Of a DNA stretch of 5,633 nt, positions 1 through 5,633 are shown in pieces. Under the pieces are notes generated by a model. It ran no database searches. It saw only the letters and a program-made list of their open reading frames with translations, and was not told the DNA's origin. Within the stretch, counting starts at the first letter, position 1, and every line of letters starts with the position of its first letter. Source of the DNA: Candidatus Omnitrophota bacterium (GTDB lineage Bacteria; Ratteibacteria; UBA8468; B48-G9; JAFGKM01); the NCBI GenBank assembly GCA_022704985.1, contig JAKJFI010000067.1, forward strand, positions 1 to 5,633, given 5' to 3'. The position numbers and the translations under genes are program-made.

Positions 1-1335
1 CACCGTCAGGTTTTCCGGTCTGAGCAATTCTTCTGCAACCCGCACGATATCCTCCCCTGTAACTTTTCTTATCCCTTCGACCAGTCTGGCGGGATAATCG
101 AGGGGGTATCCGTAATACTCGTAACGCATAAGCCGGGCGATTATCTTGTCCTTTGTATCTGACCAGAAAACCTCGCTGTTCAGTATGCCTTCCTTGGCAA
201 CCGCGAGTTCTTCGTCTGTTACGCCGAGTTTAAGCGATTCCATCTCGTTTTTCATGAGTTCGATGGCTTCTGAAGTTCTTTCCTGCCGGGTCTGCGCTTT
301 TGCCATGAAGAATCCGGGGTATCCAAATTCGGCGATGAAACTTGCCCATGTTTCATATGCAAGACCTTTCTGCTGGCGGAGCGTTCTGGAGAATCTGGAA
401 TGCCATCCCGCGCCGAGTATCCTGCTCAAAACGACTGTGGCGAAGTAGTCCGGGTGGTCGCGGCGGATACCGCCGTGTCCCATGACAATCACGGATTGAT
501 TTGCGTCTTTTCTCTCTATAAGATTGGTGGAACTTCCCGCCGGGAATTCAACTGTGGGCAGACCGACGCGTATAATGCCTTTGGACGGCCAGACTTCGAA
601 TTTCTCCTTCACCGTCTTCAGCATTTCCGGGGAGTCAAAATCACCCCAGACGCCCAGTATGATGTTTTCAGGATGAAAATATTTGTTGTGGAAACTCACG
701 ATGTCTTTCCTGCCGATGCTGTCTATGGTTTCGTATTCCTCTATGCGCGCGTAAGGGCTTTCTTTTCCATAGATAAGTCTCATTAATTCCCTGTCGGCGA
801 TATCGCTTATGTTGTCGTTTCTCCTGCTTATGGCGCCATGTTTTCCTATGACGCACAGGTCTATCTTGTTCTGGCTGAAAGAGGGTTCTGTCAGGATATC
901 GCGGAAGAGTCCGAAAACGAGCGGGAAGTTTTTTACGTGGCAGAGTCCTCCGATGGATGCCGAATCCCTGCCTGCGCCGGCTGAAATGTACGCCCCGATA
1001 CTTTCAAGAACGGCGTCTATTTCATCGCCGGACATTTTACCCGCTCCGCCTGTGCGTAGCGTCTCAAGCGTCATTTTTGCCAACCCTGCTTTCCCCGCGG
1101 GTTCATAAGCCGAGCCGGTGCGCACGAGCGCCTGAAAGTTTATCAGGGGCAGGGACCTGTCCTCCATCAGGAACACGACCATGCCGTTGGACAGCCGTTG
1201 CCGGGTGTATTGCGGCGTTTCAACCTTCCGGAGCTCCGGGTATCTGAGCGTCTCCGGTTTCACCCCCTGTACGGAGGCGCATCCCGCCAGCATCATCCCC
1301 GCCAATGTCAATATGACCGCCAACGCTTTTTTCAT
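1..1335 (-). CDS. M16 family peptidase-like lipoprotein, non-catalytic partner subunit (3' end cut by window edge)
   Basis: The frame is open from an ATG at 1335 to base 1: 445 residues with no stop. It ends in a 'RPENLTV'-like strand that normally lies near the C-terminus, so only a few tens of residues are probably missing. The N-terminus is a lipoprotein signal: Lys-Lys, a hydrophobic stretch, then lipobox L16-A-G-C19, with Ala at +2, which in E. coli favours outer-membrane sorting. An M16 N-terminal domain follows (about 40-190; 'RLSNGMVVFLMEDRSLP'), then the M16 C-terminal domain (about 210-440). The latter keeps 'SRFSRTLRQQKGLAY' (313-327), the region of the Arg/Tyr pair typical of non-catalytic M16B subunits. 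Where HxxEH should stand, residues 84-94 read GLAKMTLETLR, so no zinc site is present. It starts 2 bp after the stop of the catalytic M16 gene. Inference: it pairs with that subunit to form a closed heterodimeric protease chamber. An ATG at 1341, overlapping the upstream stop as ATGA, is a less likely start because its Shine-Dalgarno spacing is only 2 nt. Confidence 0.9.
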   Translation of the reverse strand, partial: MKKALAVILTLAGMMLAGCASVQGVKPETLRYPELRKVETPQYTRQRLSNGMVVFLMEDRSLPLINFQALVRTGSAYEPAGKAGLAKMTLETLRTGGAGKMSGDEIDAVLESIGAYISAGAGRDSASIGGLCHVKNFPLVFGLFRDILTEPSFSQNKIDLCVIGKHGAISRRNDNISDIADRELMRLIYGKESPYARIEEYETIDSIGRKDIVSFHNKYFHPENIILGVWGDFDSPEMLKTVKEKFEVWPSKGIIRVGLPTVEFPAGSSTNLIERKDANQSVIVMGHGGIRRDHPDYFATVVLSRILGAGWHSRFSRTLRQQKGLAYETWASFIAEFGYPGFFMAKAQTRQERTSEAIELMKNEMESLKLGVTDEELAVAKEGILNSEVFWSDTKDKIIARLMRYEYYGYPLDYPARLVEGIRKVTGEDIVRVAEELLRPENLTV

Positions 1336-1337
1336 AA

Positions 1338-2888
1338 TCATTTCTCCTGCTCTCTCTCCACCGTTCCCACAATCCTGTTTGCCGGCAGGAGATATTTCTC
1401 CATGACCGTTTTTATATCCTGCGCGGAAACCTTTTCAATTTTATCCGTATAGGAAAAAAGGTTACGCCAGTCTCCCGTAATCGACTGGTATGCCGCAAGT
1501 TCCGCCGCAAGTCCCCTTCTTGATGCAAGCCCTGTCAGGAATTCCATGTTCAGCCGCGCTTTTGCGCCATCTATTTCCCCGTCTGCAATCAATCCGGTAC
1601 GCATCTGTTCAAGTTCTTCAAAAATTGCAGTCTCTATCGCATCGTTGGTAGCTCCTCTTGCGGCGATTGCCCAAACGTAAAATAGCCCCGGGTATTTCTG
1701 TGACCTGCACCATGCGCCCGTCGATAGAGCGGAGCGTTTTTTTATTACCATCTCGCGGTAGAGTCTGGATGTTCTTCCGCCGGAGAGTATCTCCGCGCAG
1801 ACCTTCAGCGCCGGGATATCGGGATGGTTTGCGTCAGGGATTTGGAAACCGGCCATGAAGATGGGTTCGGAAGACATCTTTACAAGCGCCCTTCTTTCGG
1901 TTTTCCCCTGCGGCGGCTCGGAAGGGATGAAAGACGAAGCATGTATCCCCGCAGGGGTCCTGCCGAAATATTTCTCCATTACGGGCAGGAGTTCATCCGG
2001 ATTCACATCCCCGACTATCACTGCGATGATATTGGAAGGGACGTAGTGTTTTGAATAGAAATCCTTGACCTTGCGGCGCGTAACCTCCTCCAGGTCTTCG
2101 GGGTATCCGATTATCGGGTTGCGGTAGGGATGCACCTTGTAGGCGGCGCCGTGAAACTCCTCCATCAACTTCCCCCACGGAGAGTTGTCAACATGCATTC
2201 TGCGCTCTTCCCTGATTACGTCAAGTTCTTCGTAGAAACTCCTGAATACCGGCCTGAAAAGGCGGTCTGATTCAAGGAACGCCCATAGTTCGGTCTTGTT
2301 GGAGGGCAGTTCCACCCAGTAAACCGTGAGGTCGTTGCTCGTGTAAGCGTTGGGCCCCACGGCCCCGTGCATGTCCAGCAGTTTGCCGAATTCATTGGGT
2401 TGCCCGTAACCGGCCGCTTTCTTTTTCAGCCGTCCAAACTCCCCCTCCAGATTAAGCAAAAGTTGTTCGCTCGCTGGTTTTTCTCCTTTTCCCTGTGCGG
2501 AAAGGGCCGGGGTGAGGATGATAGCATCATTGCGGCGGATGTTTTTACGCAGTTTCAATATCTTCTCGTGTATGCCGTCCATCTCGTCAAAAAGTTTTTT
2601 CTCTTCTTTCCAGTTTGTCGTTCCGACCCTGGCGGTACCATTGAACGCAAGGTGTTCTATGATGTGGCTTATCCCCGTCTCGCCGTATTTTTCGTCAACG
2701 CTTCCTGTGTTCACCTGCACATGAAAGGTAACAACCGGAGCGGTATGGTCCCGCAGGATTATGAAACGCATCCCGTTGGATAACGCGTGTTCCGTTATGT
2801 TTTTCTCGTAATCGGCGAGTGATTGCGGATATGCGGCCGCGGCGATTGCCGTCAGAGTCGCCGCAAGCGCAATAAACCATCTTCTCAT
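1338..2888 (-). CDS. Exported M16 family zinc metallopeptidase, catalytic subunit
   Basis: This is a 516-residue protein from the ATG at 2888. A signal peptide is clear: MRRWF, a run of Ala/Leu/Thr/Ile to about residue 19, then AYPQS, with likely cleavage in the Ala-rich stretch. The N-terminal M16 domain carries the inverted zinc motif HIIEH at 75-79 in 'GETGISHIIEHLAFNGT'. Alignment from memory to mitochondrial processing peptidase puts the third ligand at Glu228 and the auxiliary conserved Glu at 221, in 'EELDVIREERR'. The C-terminal M16 domain spans about 270-500 and includes 'YVPSNIIAVIVGDVNPDEL' and 'LSGGRTSRLYREMV'. Length suits a two-domain M16B subunit; the extra length lies between HxxEH and the third ligand, a linker found in many bacterial homologues but here also containing an odd repeat-derived segment. 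An in-frame TTG at 2924 would add 12 residues but is itself the -35 box, so it is rejected. Likely role: proteolysis of peptides or unfolded proteins in the periplasm together with the lipoprotein encoded next. The substrate is unknown. Confidence 0.93.
   Translation of the reverse strand: MRRWFIALAATLTAIAAAAYPQSLADYEKNITEHALSNGMRFIILRDHTAPVVTFHVQVNTGSVDEKYGETGISHIIEHLAFNGTARVGTTNWKEEKKLFDEMDGIHEKILKLRKNIRRNDAIILTPALSAQGKGEKPASEQLLLNLEGEFGRLKKKAAGYGQPNEFGKLLDMHGAVGPNAYTSNDLTVYWVELPSNKTELWAFLESDRLFRPVFRSFYEELDVIREERRMHVDNSPWGKLMEEFHGAAYKVHPYRNPIIGYPEDLEEVTRRKVKDFYSKHYVPSNIIAVIVGDVNPDELLPVMEKYFGRTPAGIHASSFIPSEPPQGKTERRALVKMSSEPIFMAGFQIPDANHPDIPALKVCAEILSGGRTSRLYREMVIKKRSALSTGAWCRSQKYPGLFYVWAIAARGATNDAIETAIFEELEQMRTGLIADGEIDGAKARLNMEFLTGLASRRGLAAELAAYQSITGDWRNLFSYTDKIEKVSAQDIKTVMEKYLLPANRIVGTVEREQEK
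1343..1348 (-). promoter_or_regulatory. Shine-Dalgarno of the lipoprotein M16 gene
   Basis: The minus strand reads AGGAGA here, inside the last codons of the upstream M16 gene. The AGGAG core lies 8 nt before the ATG at 1335 and only 2 nt before the ATG at 1341, which favours the 1335 start. It also shows that this genome uses classical Shine-Dalgarno initiation for an internal operon gene, in contrast to the two genes flanking the divergent promoter region. Confidence 0.8.
2481..2517. repeat. REP-like palindromic element embedded in frame in the M16 gene
   Basis: The plus strand contains CCTTTTCC (2485-2492), loop CTGTGC, then GGAAAGGG (2499-2506), an 8-bp stem with one T-G wobble, followed by CCGGGGTGAGG. 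Read on the minus strand it begins CCTCACCCCGGCCCT and ends GGGAAAAGGAGAA. This closely matches, from memory, the consensus of a small dispersed repeat common in bacterial genomes, which often surfaces in annotations as peptides like 'LTPALSxxEGE'. Here it encodes LTPALSAQGKGE (about residues 125-136), between two charged helical segments of the protease linker. The frame stays open through it. Its identity as a mobile or dispersed repeat is inferred from recall; no second copy lies in this window. Confidence 0.6.
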
Positions 2889-2895
2889 AGAGGAT

Positions 2896-2924
2896 ATTAT
2901 AGCAAAAGAGCCGGTATTGCTCAA
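2896..2924 (-). promoter_or_regulatory. Sigma70-type promoter of the M16 operon, probably giving a leaderless mRNA
   Basis: On the minus strand TTGAGC (2919-2924) and a perfect TATAAT (2896-2901) are separated by exactly 17 nt. Seven nucleotides (2889-2895) lie between the -10 box and the ATG at 2888, so the expected transcription start falls on or within a base of the start codon. No GGAG-like sequence lies upstream of the ATG. The spacing and consensus make this a strong prediction; the leaderless interpretation is inferred. Confidence 0.75.
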
Positions 2925-2952
2925 AAGCGCGCCGAAAAAACTGTTTGTCAGG

Positions 2953-2982
2953 TTGATTTCATCTGCAAGGCGGTGTTAAAAT
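2953..2982 (+). promoter_or_regulatory. Promoter of thiL, extended -10 type, probably leaderless
   Basis: TTGATT (2953-2958) is followed after 18 nt by TAAAAT (2977-2982), preceded by TG plus one base (2974-2976), which makes an extended -10. Only six nucleotides (2983-2988) separate the box from the ATG at 2989. The only purine-rich stretch, AAGGCGG, ends 15 nt before the ATG, too far for ordinary Shine-Dalgarno pairing. No thiamine pyrophosphate riboswitch is possible because no leader of sufficient length exists. Confidence 0.6.
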
Positions 2983-2988
2983 GGTGTC

Positions 2989-3900
2989 ATGAGAGAGGAA
3001 GAGATAATCGACCTGATAAAAAAACGCCTGAAGATGAAAGGCCGGACTGTTATAGCGGGCCCCGGCGATGATACCGCGGTTCTCGCCTATGACAGGGACA
3101 ATTATCTTTTGCTTACCACCGACTGCGTCGTGGAAAACGTCCATTTCACAAGGAAGCAGGCGACGCTCTTCCAGGTGGGGAGAAAGGCGATGGCGGTAAA
3201 CCTTAGCGATATAGCCGCAATGGGCGGCATTCCCCTCTATGCTCTTGCATCCGTCGGTCTCCCGAAGGGCTTCTCCCGCAAAGAGATAAACGGACTGCTG
3301 GACGGGATGCGGGAGATGTGCGATGCCTACAGGTTTGACCTTGTCGGCGGCAACCTCACAAAATCCCCGGTGTTATTCGTGGACATCTCTCTCGCGGGCA
3401 GGGTTGAAAAAAAATGCCTGAAGATGCGAAACGGCGCAACCCCCGGCGATATTATATTTGCGACGGGGCGGCTCGGCGGCACGCTTGTGAAAAAGCACCT
3501 CAACGTCATGCCCAGGATAAAGGAGAGCAGGAAGATAATAAAGAGCGCGCGGGTAACAGCGATGATGGACATATCCGACGGAATCTCATCCGACCTGACA
3601 AGGATGGCCAAAGCCAGCGGTGCCGGGTTCGTGATAGAACTTGGCAGGATACCCGTTTCGGATGACGCTCTGAGGATAAGCAAAACACGGGAAGAAGCCG
3701 TCTCCCATGCCCTGAATGACGGGGAAGATTACGAGCTCCTTTTTACCGTCCGCCCTTCCGATATGGACAAGGTACCTGAAAAGATAGGCTCGTTGCCAGT
3801 AACCCGCATCGGCAGGATGACAAAAGAGAAGAAGTATCTCGGGATATGGGAGAGCGGGAAGACGGTTTGCATCAAGCCTGCCGGCTTCTCACACTTTTAG
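2989..3900 (+). CDS. thiL: Thiamine-monophosphate kinase
   Basis: ThiL phosphorylates thiamine monophosphate with ATP to give thiamine pyrophosphate, the last step of cofactor synthesis in the cytoplasm. The 303-residue protein shows the family motifs in order: GDDTA at 26-30, '[13 protein letters not shown]' at 41-53, '[17 protein letters not shown]' at 64-80, GGN at 120-122, '[12 protein letters not shown]' at 192-203 and '[11 protein letters not shown]' at 243-253. It is somewhat shorter than the roughly 320-330 residues of many ThiL proteins. The difference lies around 158-178 ([14 protein letters not shown]), where a helical segment of E. coli-type ThiL is reduced. The usual Asp of GGD, a magnesium ligand in characterised ThiL, is Asn122. 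The gene is alone on this strand, divergent from the M16 operon and convergent with uvrA. Its stop (TAG, 3898-3900) lies 9 bases past the uvrA stop. The ATG is fixed by the promoter immediately before it. Confidence 0.95.
   Translation: MREEEIIDLIKKRLKMKGRTVIAGPGDDTAVLAYDRDNYLLLTTDCVVENVHFTRKQATLFQVGRKAMAVNLSDIAAMGGIPLYALASVGLPKGFSRKEINGLLDGMREMCDAYRFDLVGGNLTKSPVLFVDISLAGRVEKKCLKMRNGATPGDIIFATGRLGGTLVKKHLNVMPRIKESRKIIKSARVTAMMDISDGISSDLTRMAKASGAGFVIELGRIPVSDDALRISKTREEAVSHALNDGEDYELLFTVRPSDMDKVPEKIGSLPVTRIGRMTKEKKYLGIWESGKTVCIKPAGFSHF
3874..3887 (+). terminator. Weak hairpin at the thiL 3' end
   Basis: AAGCC (3874-3878) and GGCTT (3883-3887) can pair around a TGCC loop, just before the thiL stop. 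A short TTTT follows only after seven bases and a T-run again at 3905-3909. The 5-bp stem is short and the T-tract displaced, so this is at best a weak intrinsic terminator for thiL. It lies inside the thiL coding region and just beyond the uvrA stop. Confidence 0.2.
3889..3900. other. Tail-to-tail overlap of thiL and uvrA
   Basis: The uvrA stop (TGA on the minus strand, 3889-3891) lies inside the last four codons of thiL, whose TAG is at 3898-3900. The two convergent genes share 12 bp and no intergenic terminator exists. The 3' end of each mRNA must therefore lie inside the other gene, so transcripts are expected to be antisense to each other over at least this stretch. Confidence 0.9.
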
Positions 3901-5633
3901 GATATTTTTGAGGAACTTGCCGGTGTAGGATTTTTTACACCGGGCGACCTTTTCAGGTGTCCCTTCCGCAACCACGTATCCTCCCCTGTCGCCGCCTTCG
4001 GGGCCGAGGTCTATAATATAATCCGCGCACTTTATTACATCAGGGTTGTGTTCGATGAGCAGTACCGTTGAACCCTTCTCGACCAGGCTGTTGAGAACGC
4101 CCAGCAGTTTGGATATATCCGCTGTATGCAGTCCGACCGTGGGCTCATCGAGGATATAAAGCGTCTTTTCGTTGCCCTTGCGCGAGAGCTCCGAGGATAG
4201 TTTGACCCTCTGGGCTTCCCCTCCGGAGAGCGTGGTTGCCGGCTGTCCGAGCTCTACATATCCGAGTCCGACATCGTAGAGCGTCCGGAGCTTGTCTTTC
4301 AGCGATGGAACCTTGCCGAAGAAATCCAGCGCGTCCTCTATCTTCATTCCAAGCACCTCGGCAATGTTTCTGCCCTTGTATGTGACCTCAAGTGTCTCGC
4401 GGTTGTACCTTGTTCCCTTGCATATCTCGCAGGGGATGAATATGTCCGGCAGGAAATGCATCTCTATTTTTGTAATTCCATCGCCGGTGCATGCCTCGCA
4501 CCGTCCGCCCTTCACGTTAAAGCTGAACCTGCCCTGTTTATAGCCGCGCACGCGCGCTTCTTCCGTGTTGGCGAAAAGCTGGCGTATGTGCGTGAACGCG
4601 TTGGTATAGGTCGCCGGGTTGGACCTGGGGGTGCGTCCTATCGGCGACTGGTCTATGACTATCGCCTTGTTTATCTCTTCTATCCCGATGATTGCAGAGT
4701 GTTTGCCCGGCTCTTCTCTCGAGTTGTACAGGATTTTTTTCAGTCCCTTGTAAAGTATGTCCTCCACCAGACTGCTCTTGCCGGAGCCGGATACCCCTGT
4801 GACGCACACGAGCATGCCCAGGGGTATCTGCACGTTTATGTTTTTGAGGTTGTTATGCTGTGCCCCGAGTATCTGTAATTGCCTGCCGTTTCCCTTCCTT
4901 CTTTTATCAGGTACGGGGATGCTCTTCCTTTGCGCAAGGTATTGCCCAGTTATGGAATTCGCATCTTCAATAATCTGTGCCGGCGTGCCCTGCGATACCA
5001 CCGTGCCCCCGTGTTTTCCCGCTCCGGGACCGAGGTCAATCACATAATCCGCGTTCCTGACAGTCTCCTCGACGTGTTCCACCACCACGACGGTGTTTCC
5101 GATGTCCCGCAATTGTTTCAGCGTGTTTATCAGTTTCAGATTGTCCCTGTGATGCAGTCCTATTGTCGGCTCGTCAAGTATGTATATGACCCCGACCAGG
5201 CCCGAGCCTATCTGGGTTGCCAGCTTTATCCTTTCTGCCTCGCCGCCCGAAAGGGTGTGTGTCATCCTGTCCAGCGTAAGATAATCGAGCCCGACCTCCT
5301 TCATGAAGTTCAGCCGGCTGATGATTTCCTTGAGTATCTGCTGTGCGATTATCCTGTCGCGCTCCCGGAGCGGTATGTTGCCGAAAAACCTCGTTGCCGC
5401 TTTTATGCTCAATGCGGTAACTTCCATTATCGATTTCCCGGCAACCGTTACCGCGAGGGACTCTTTTTTCAGCCTGCCGCCCGTGCACAATGGGCATTGT
5501 ATCTCTCTGATGTACTTCAGTATCTCTTCCTTCCGGTACTGGCTTTCGGTCTGATGGAAGAGCCGTTCAAGGTTAGGTACTATCCCCTCGAAATCGTGTT
5601 CTTCTGAACCGTTCAGTATCACGTTCAACTGCT
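3889..5633 (-). CDS. uvrA: Excinuclease ABC subunit A, C-terminal part (5' end beyond window)
   Basis: UvrA is the damage-sensing ATPase of nucleotide excision repair; as a dimer it loads UvrB at lesions. About 581 residues are present, roughly the last 60% of a protein usually near 940, and the frame is open to the right edge. In order (residue 1 at 5628): a CPLC pair at 45-48 belonging to a zinc module of the first half; signature [14 protein letters not shown] at 126-139; Walker [14 protein letters not shown] at 147-159; linker; second Walker [10 protein letters not shown] at 278-286; zinc finger C377-x2-C-x19-C-x2-C403; second signature [11 protein letters not shown] at 467-477; Walker [13 protein letters not shown] at 490-501; and switch His in LLIEHNPD. 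'[18 protein letters not shown]' at 325-342 is diagnostic for UvrA. One oddity is EHVEE at 184-188, where the family has EHDE. The first Walker A and UvrB-binding domain lie outside the window. The C-terminus (KFLKNILKV) is complete. Confidence 0.97.
   Translation of the reverse strand, partial: QLNVILNGSEEHDFEGIVPNLERLFHQTESQYRKEEILKYIREIQCPLCTGGRLKKESLAVTVAGKSIMEVTALSIKAATRFFGNIPLRERDRIIAQQILKEIISRLNFMKEVGLDYLTLDRMTHTLSGGEAERIKLATQIGSGLVGVIYILDEPTIGLHHRDNLKLINTLKQLRDIGNTVVVVEHVEETVRNADYVIDLGPGAGKHGGTVVSQGTPAQIIEDANSITGQYLAQRKSIPVPDKRRKGNGRQLQILGAQHNNLKNINVQIPLGMLVCVTGVSGSGKSSLVEDILYKGLKKILYNSREEPGKHSAIIGIEEINKAIVIDQSPIGRTPRSNPATYTNAFTHIRQLFANTEEARVRGYKQGRFSFNVKGGRCEACTGDGITKIEMHFLPDIFIPCEICKGTRYNRETLEVTYKGRNIAEVLGMKIEDALDFFGKVPSLKDKLRTLYDVGLGYVELGQPATTLSGGEAQRVKLSSELSRKGNEKTLYILDEPTVGLHTADISKLLGVLNSLVEKGSTVLLIEHNPDVIKCADYIIDLGPEGGDRGGYVVAEGTPEKVARCKKSYTGKFLKNILKV
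3920..3943. repeat. Perfect inverted repeat in the uvrA 3' coding end
   Basis: CCGGTGTA (3920-3927) and TACACCGG (3936-3943) form a perfect 8-bp stem with an 8-nt loop, GGATTTTT. It begins 20 bases after the thiL stop, the place where a thiL transcript should end, but no T-tract follows the stem on the plus strand. On the minus strand it encodes the UvrA C-terminal residues R-C-K-K-S-Y-T-G. Possible roles are a thiL mRNA 3' hairpin, possibly with Rho, or simple coincidence. Confidence 0.45.

Noticed and set aside
400..786. Plus-strand open frame of 128 codons opposite the lipoprotein M16 gene
   Set aside because: The minus-strand frame has clear M16 domain content; this one is a shadow with no motifs.
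1491..1517. Short direct repeat GCCGCAAGT in the M16 gene
   Set aside because: It encodes LAAELAA, a simple Ala/Leu helix, and is too short to mean more.
2367..2783. Plus-strand open frame of 138 codons opposite the M16 gene
   Set aside because: It is antisense to a well-supported peptidase gene, shows no protein family features and no promoter or ribosome site that I can see.
2889..2988. Possible riboswitch or small RNA in the divergent intergenic region
   Set aside because: The 100 bp are taken up by two promoters and neither transcript has room for a leader, so a thiamine pyrophosphate riboswitch before thiL is excluded.
3018..3427. Two similar stretches in thiL (around 3018-3036 and 3408-3427) with an A-run followed by GCCTGAAGATG
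   Set aside because: Both encode ordinary 'LKM' segments in unrelated parts of ThiL; the similarity is short and fits shared Lys-rich codon use.
4879..5607. Long plus-strand open frame of 242 codons opposite uvrA
   Set aside because: It lies entirely antisense to highly conserved uvrA sequence, has no recognisable domain or start context, and its openness follows from uvrA codon bias.
1..5633. Search for a novel defence, mobile or biosynthetic system
   Set aside because: The genes are a housekeeping kinase, a repair ATPase and a known type of protease pair. I saw no toxin, nuclease, integrase, repeat array or unknown conserved small gene.

Overview
The window holds four protein-coding genes on a chromosomal segment with almost no spare DNA. 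Two are cut by the window edges. The content (a lipoprotein with a signal peptide and lipobox, a second exported protease, UvrA and ThiL) fits a diderm bacterium of medium-to-high GC. Codon use is rich in ATA (Ile) and AGG (Arg). The short ThiL with its 'GG...HLN.MPRIKE' segment reminds me of Omnitrophota, Nitrospirota or similar uncultured lineages. This placement is a guess from memory of protein style, not a measurement.

Layout. The left half (1-2888, minus strand) is a two-gene operon of M16 (insulinase/pitrilysin-like) peptidases. The promoter-proximal gene encodes an exported subunit with an intact HxxEH zinc motif. The second gene, 2 bp downstream behind a good Shine-Dalgarno, encodes a lipoprotein subunit with no HxxEH; it runs off the left edge just short of its end. 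This is the usual catalytic plus non-catalytic M16B pair, expected to act as a heterodimer at the envelope. A 100-bp divergent intergenic region (2889-2988) separates it from thiL (plus strand, 2989-3900), the thiamine-monophosphate kinase that makes thiamine pyrophosphate. thiL ends tail-to-tail with uvrA (minus strand, 3889-5633), overlapping it by 12 bp. The window contains about the C-terminal 60% of UvrA.

Three points stand out. (1) Both divergent genes have a sigma70-type promoter whose -10 box ends only 6-7 nt before the ATG, with no usable Shine-Dalgarno. Both mRNAs therefore look leaderless, while the internal operon gene has a strong Shine-Dalgarno. (2) The catalytic M16 gene carries, in frame, a palindromic segment that looks like the widespread 'CCTCACCCCGGCCCT...' dispersed repeat and appears as an extra loop of about 20 residues (LTPALSAQGKGE) in a helical linker. 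(3) The 3' end of uvrA holds a perfect 8-bp inverted repeat just beyond the thiL stop.

The four genes do not form one obvious pathway. I see no RNA genes, CRISPR array, insertion sequence or phage genes, and no clearly new defence or biosynthetic system. There is no stretch over 300 bases without a gene.
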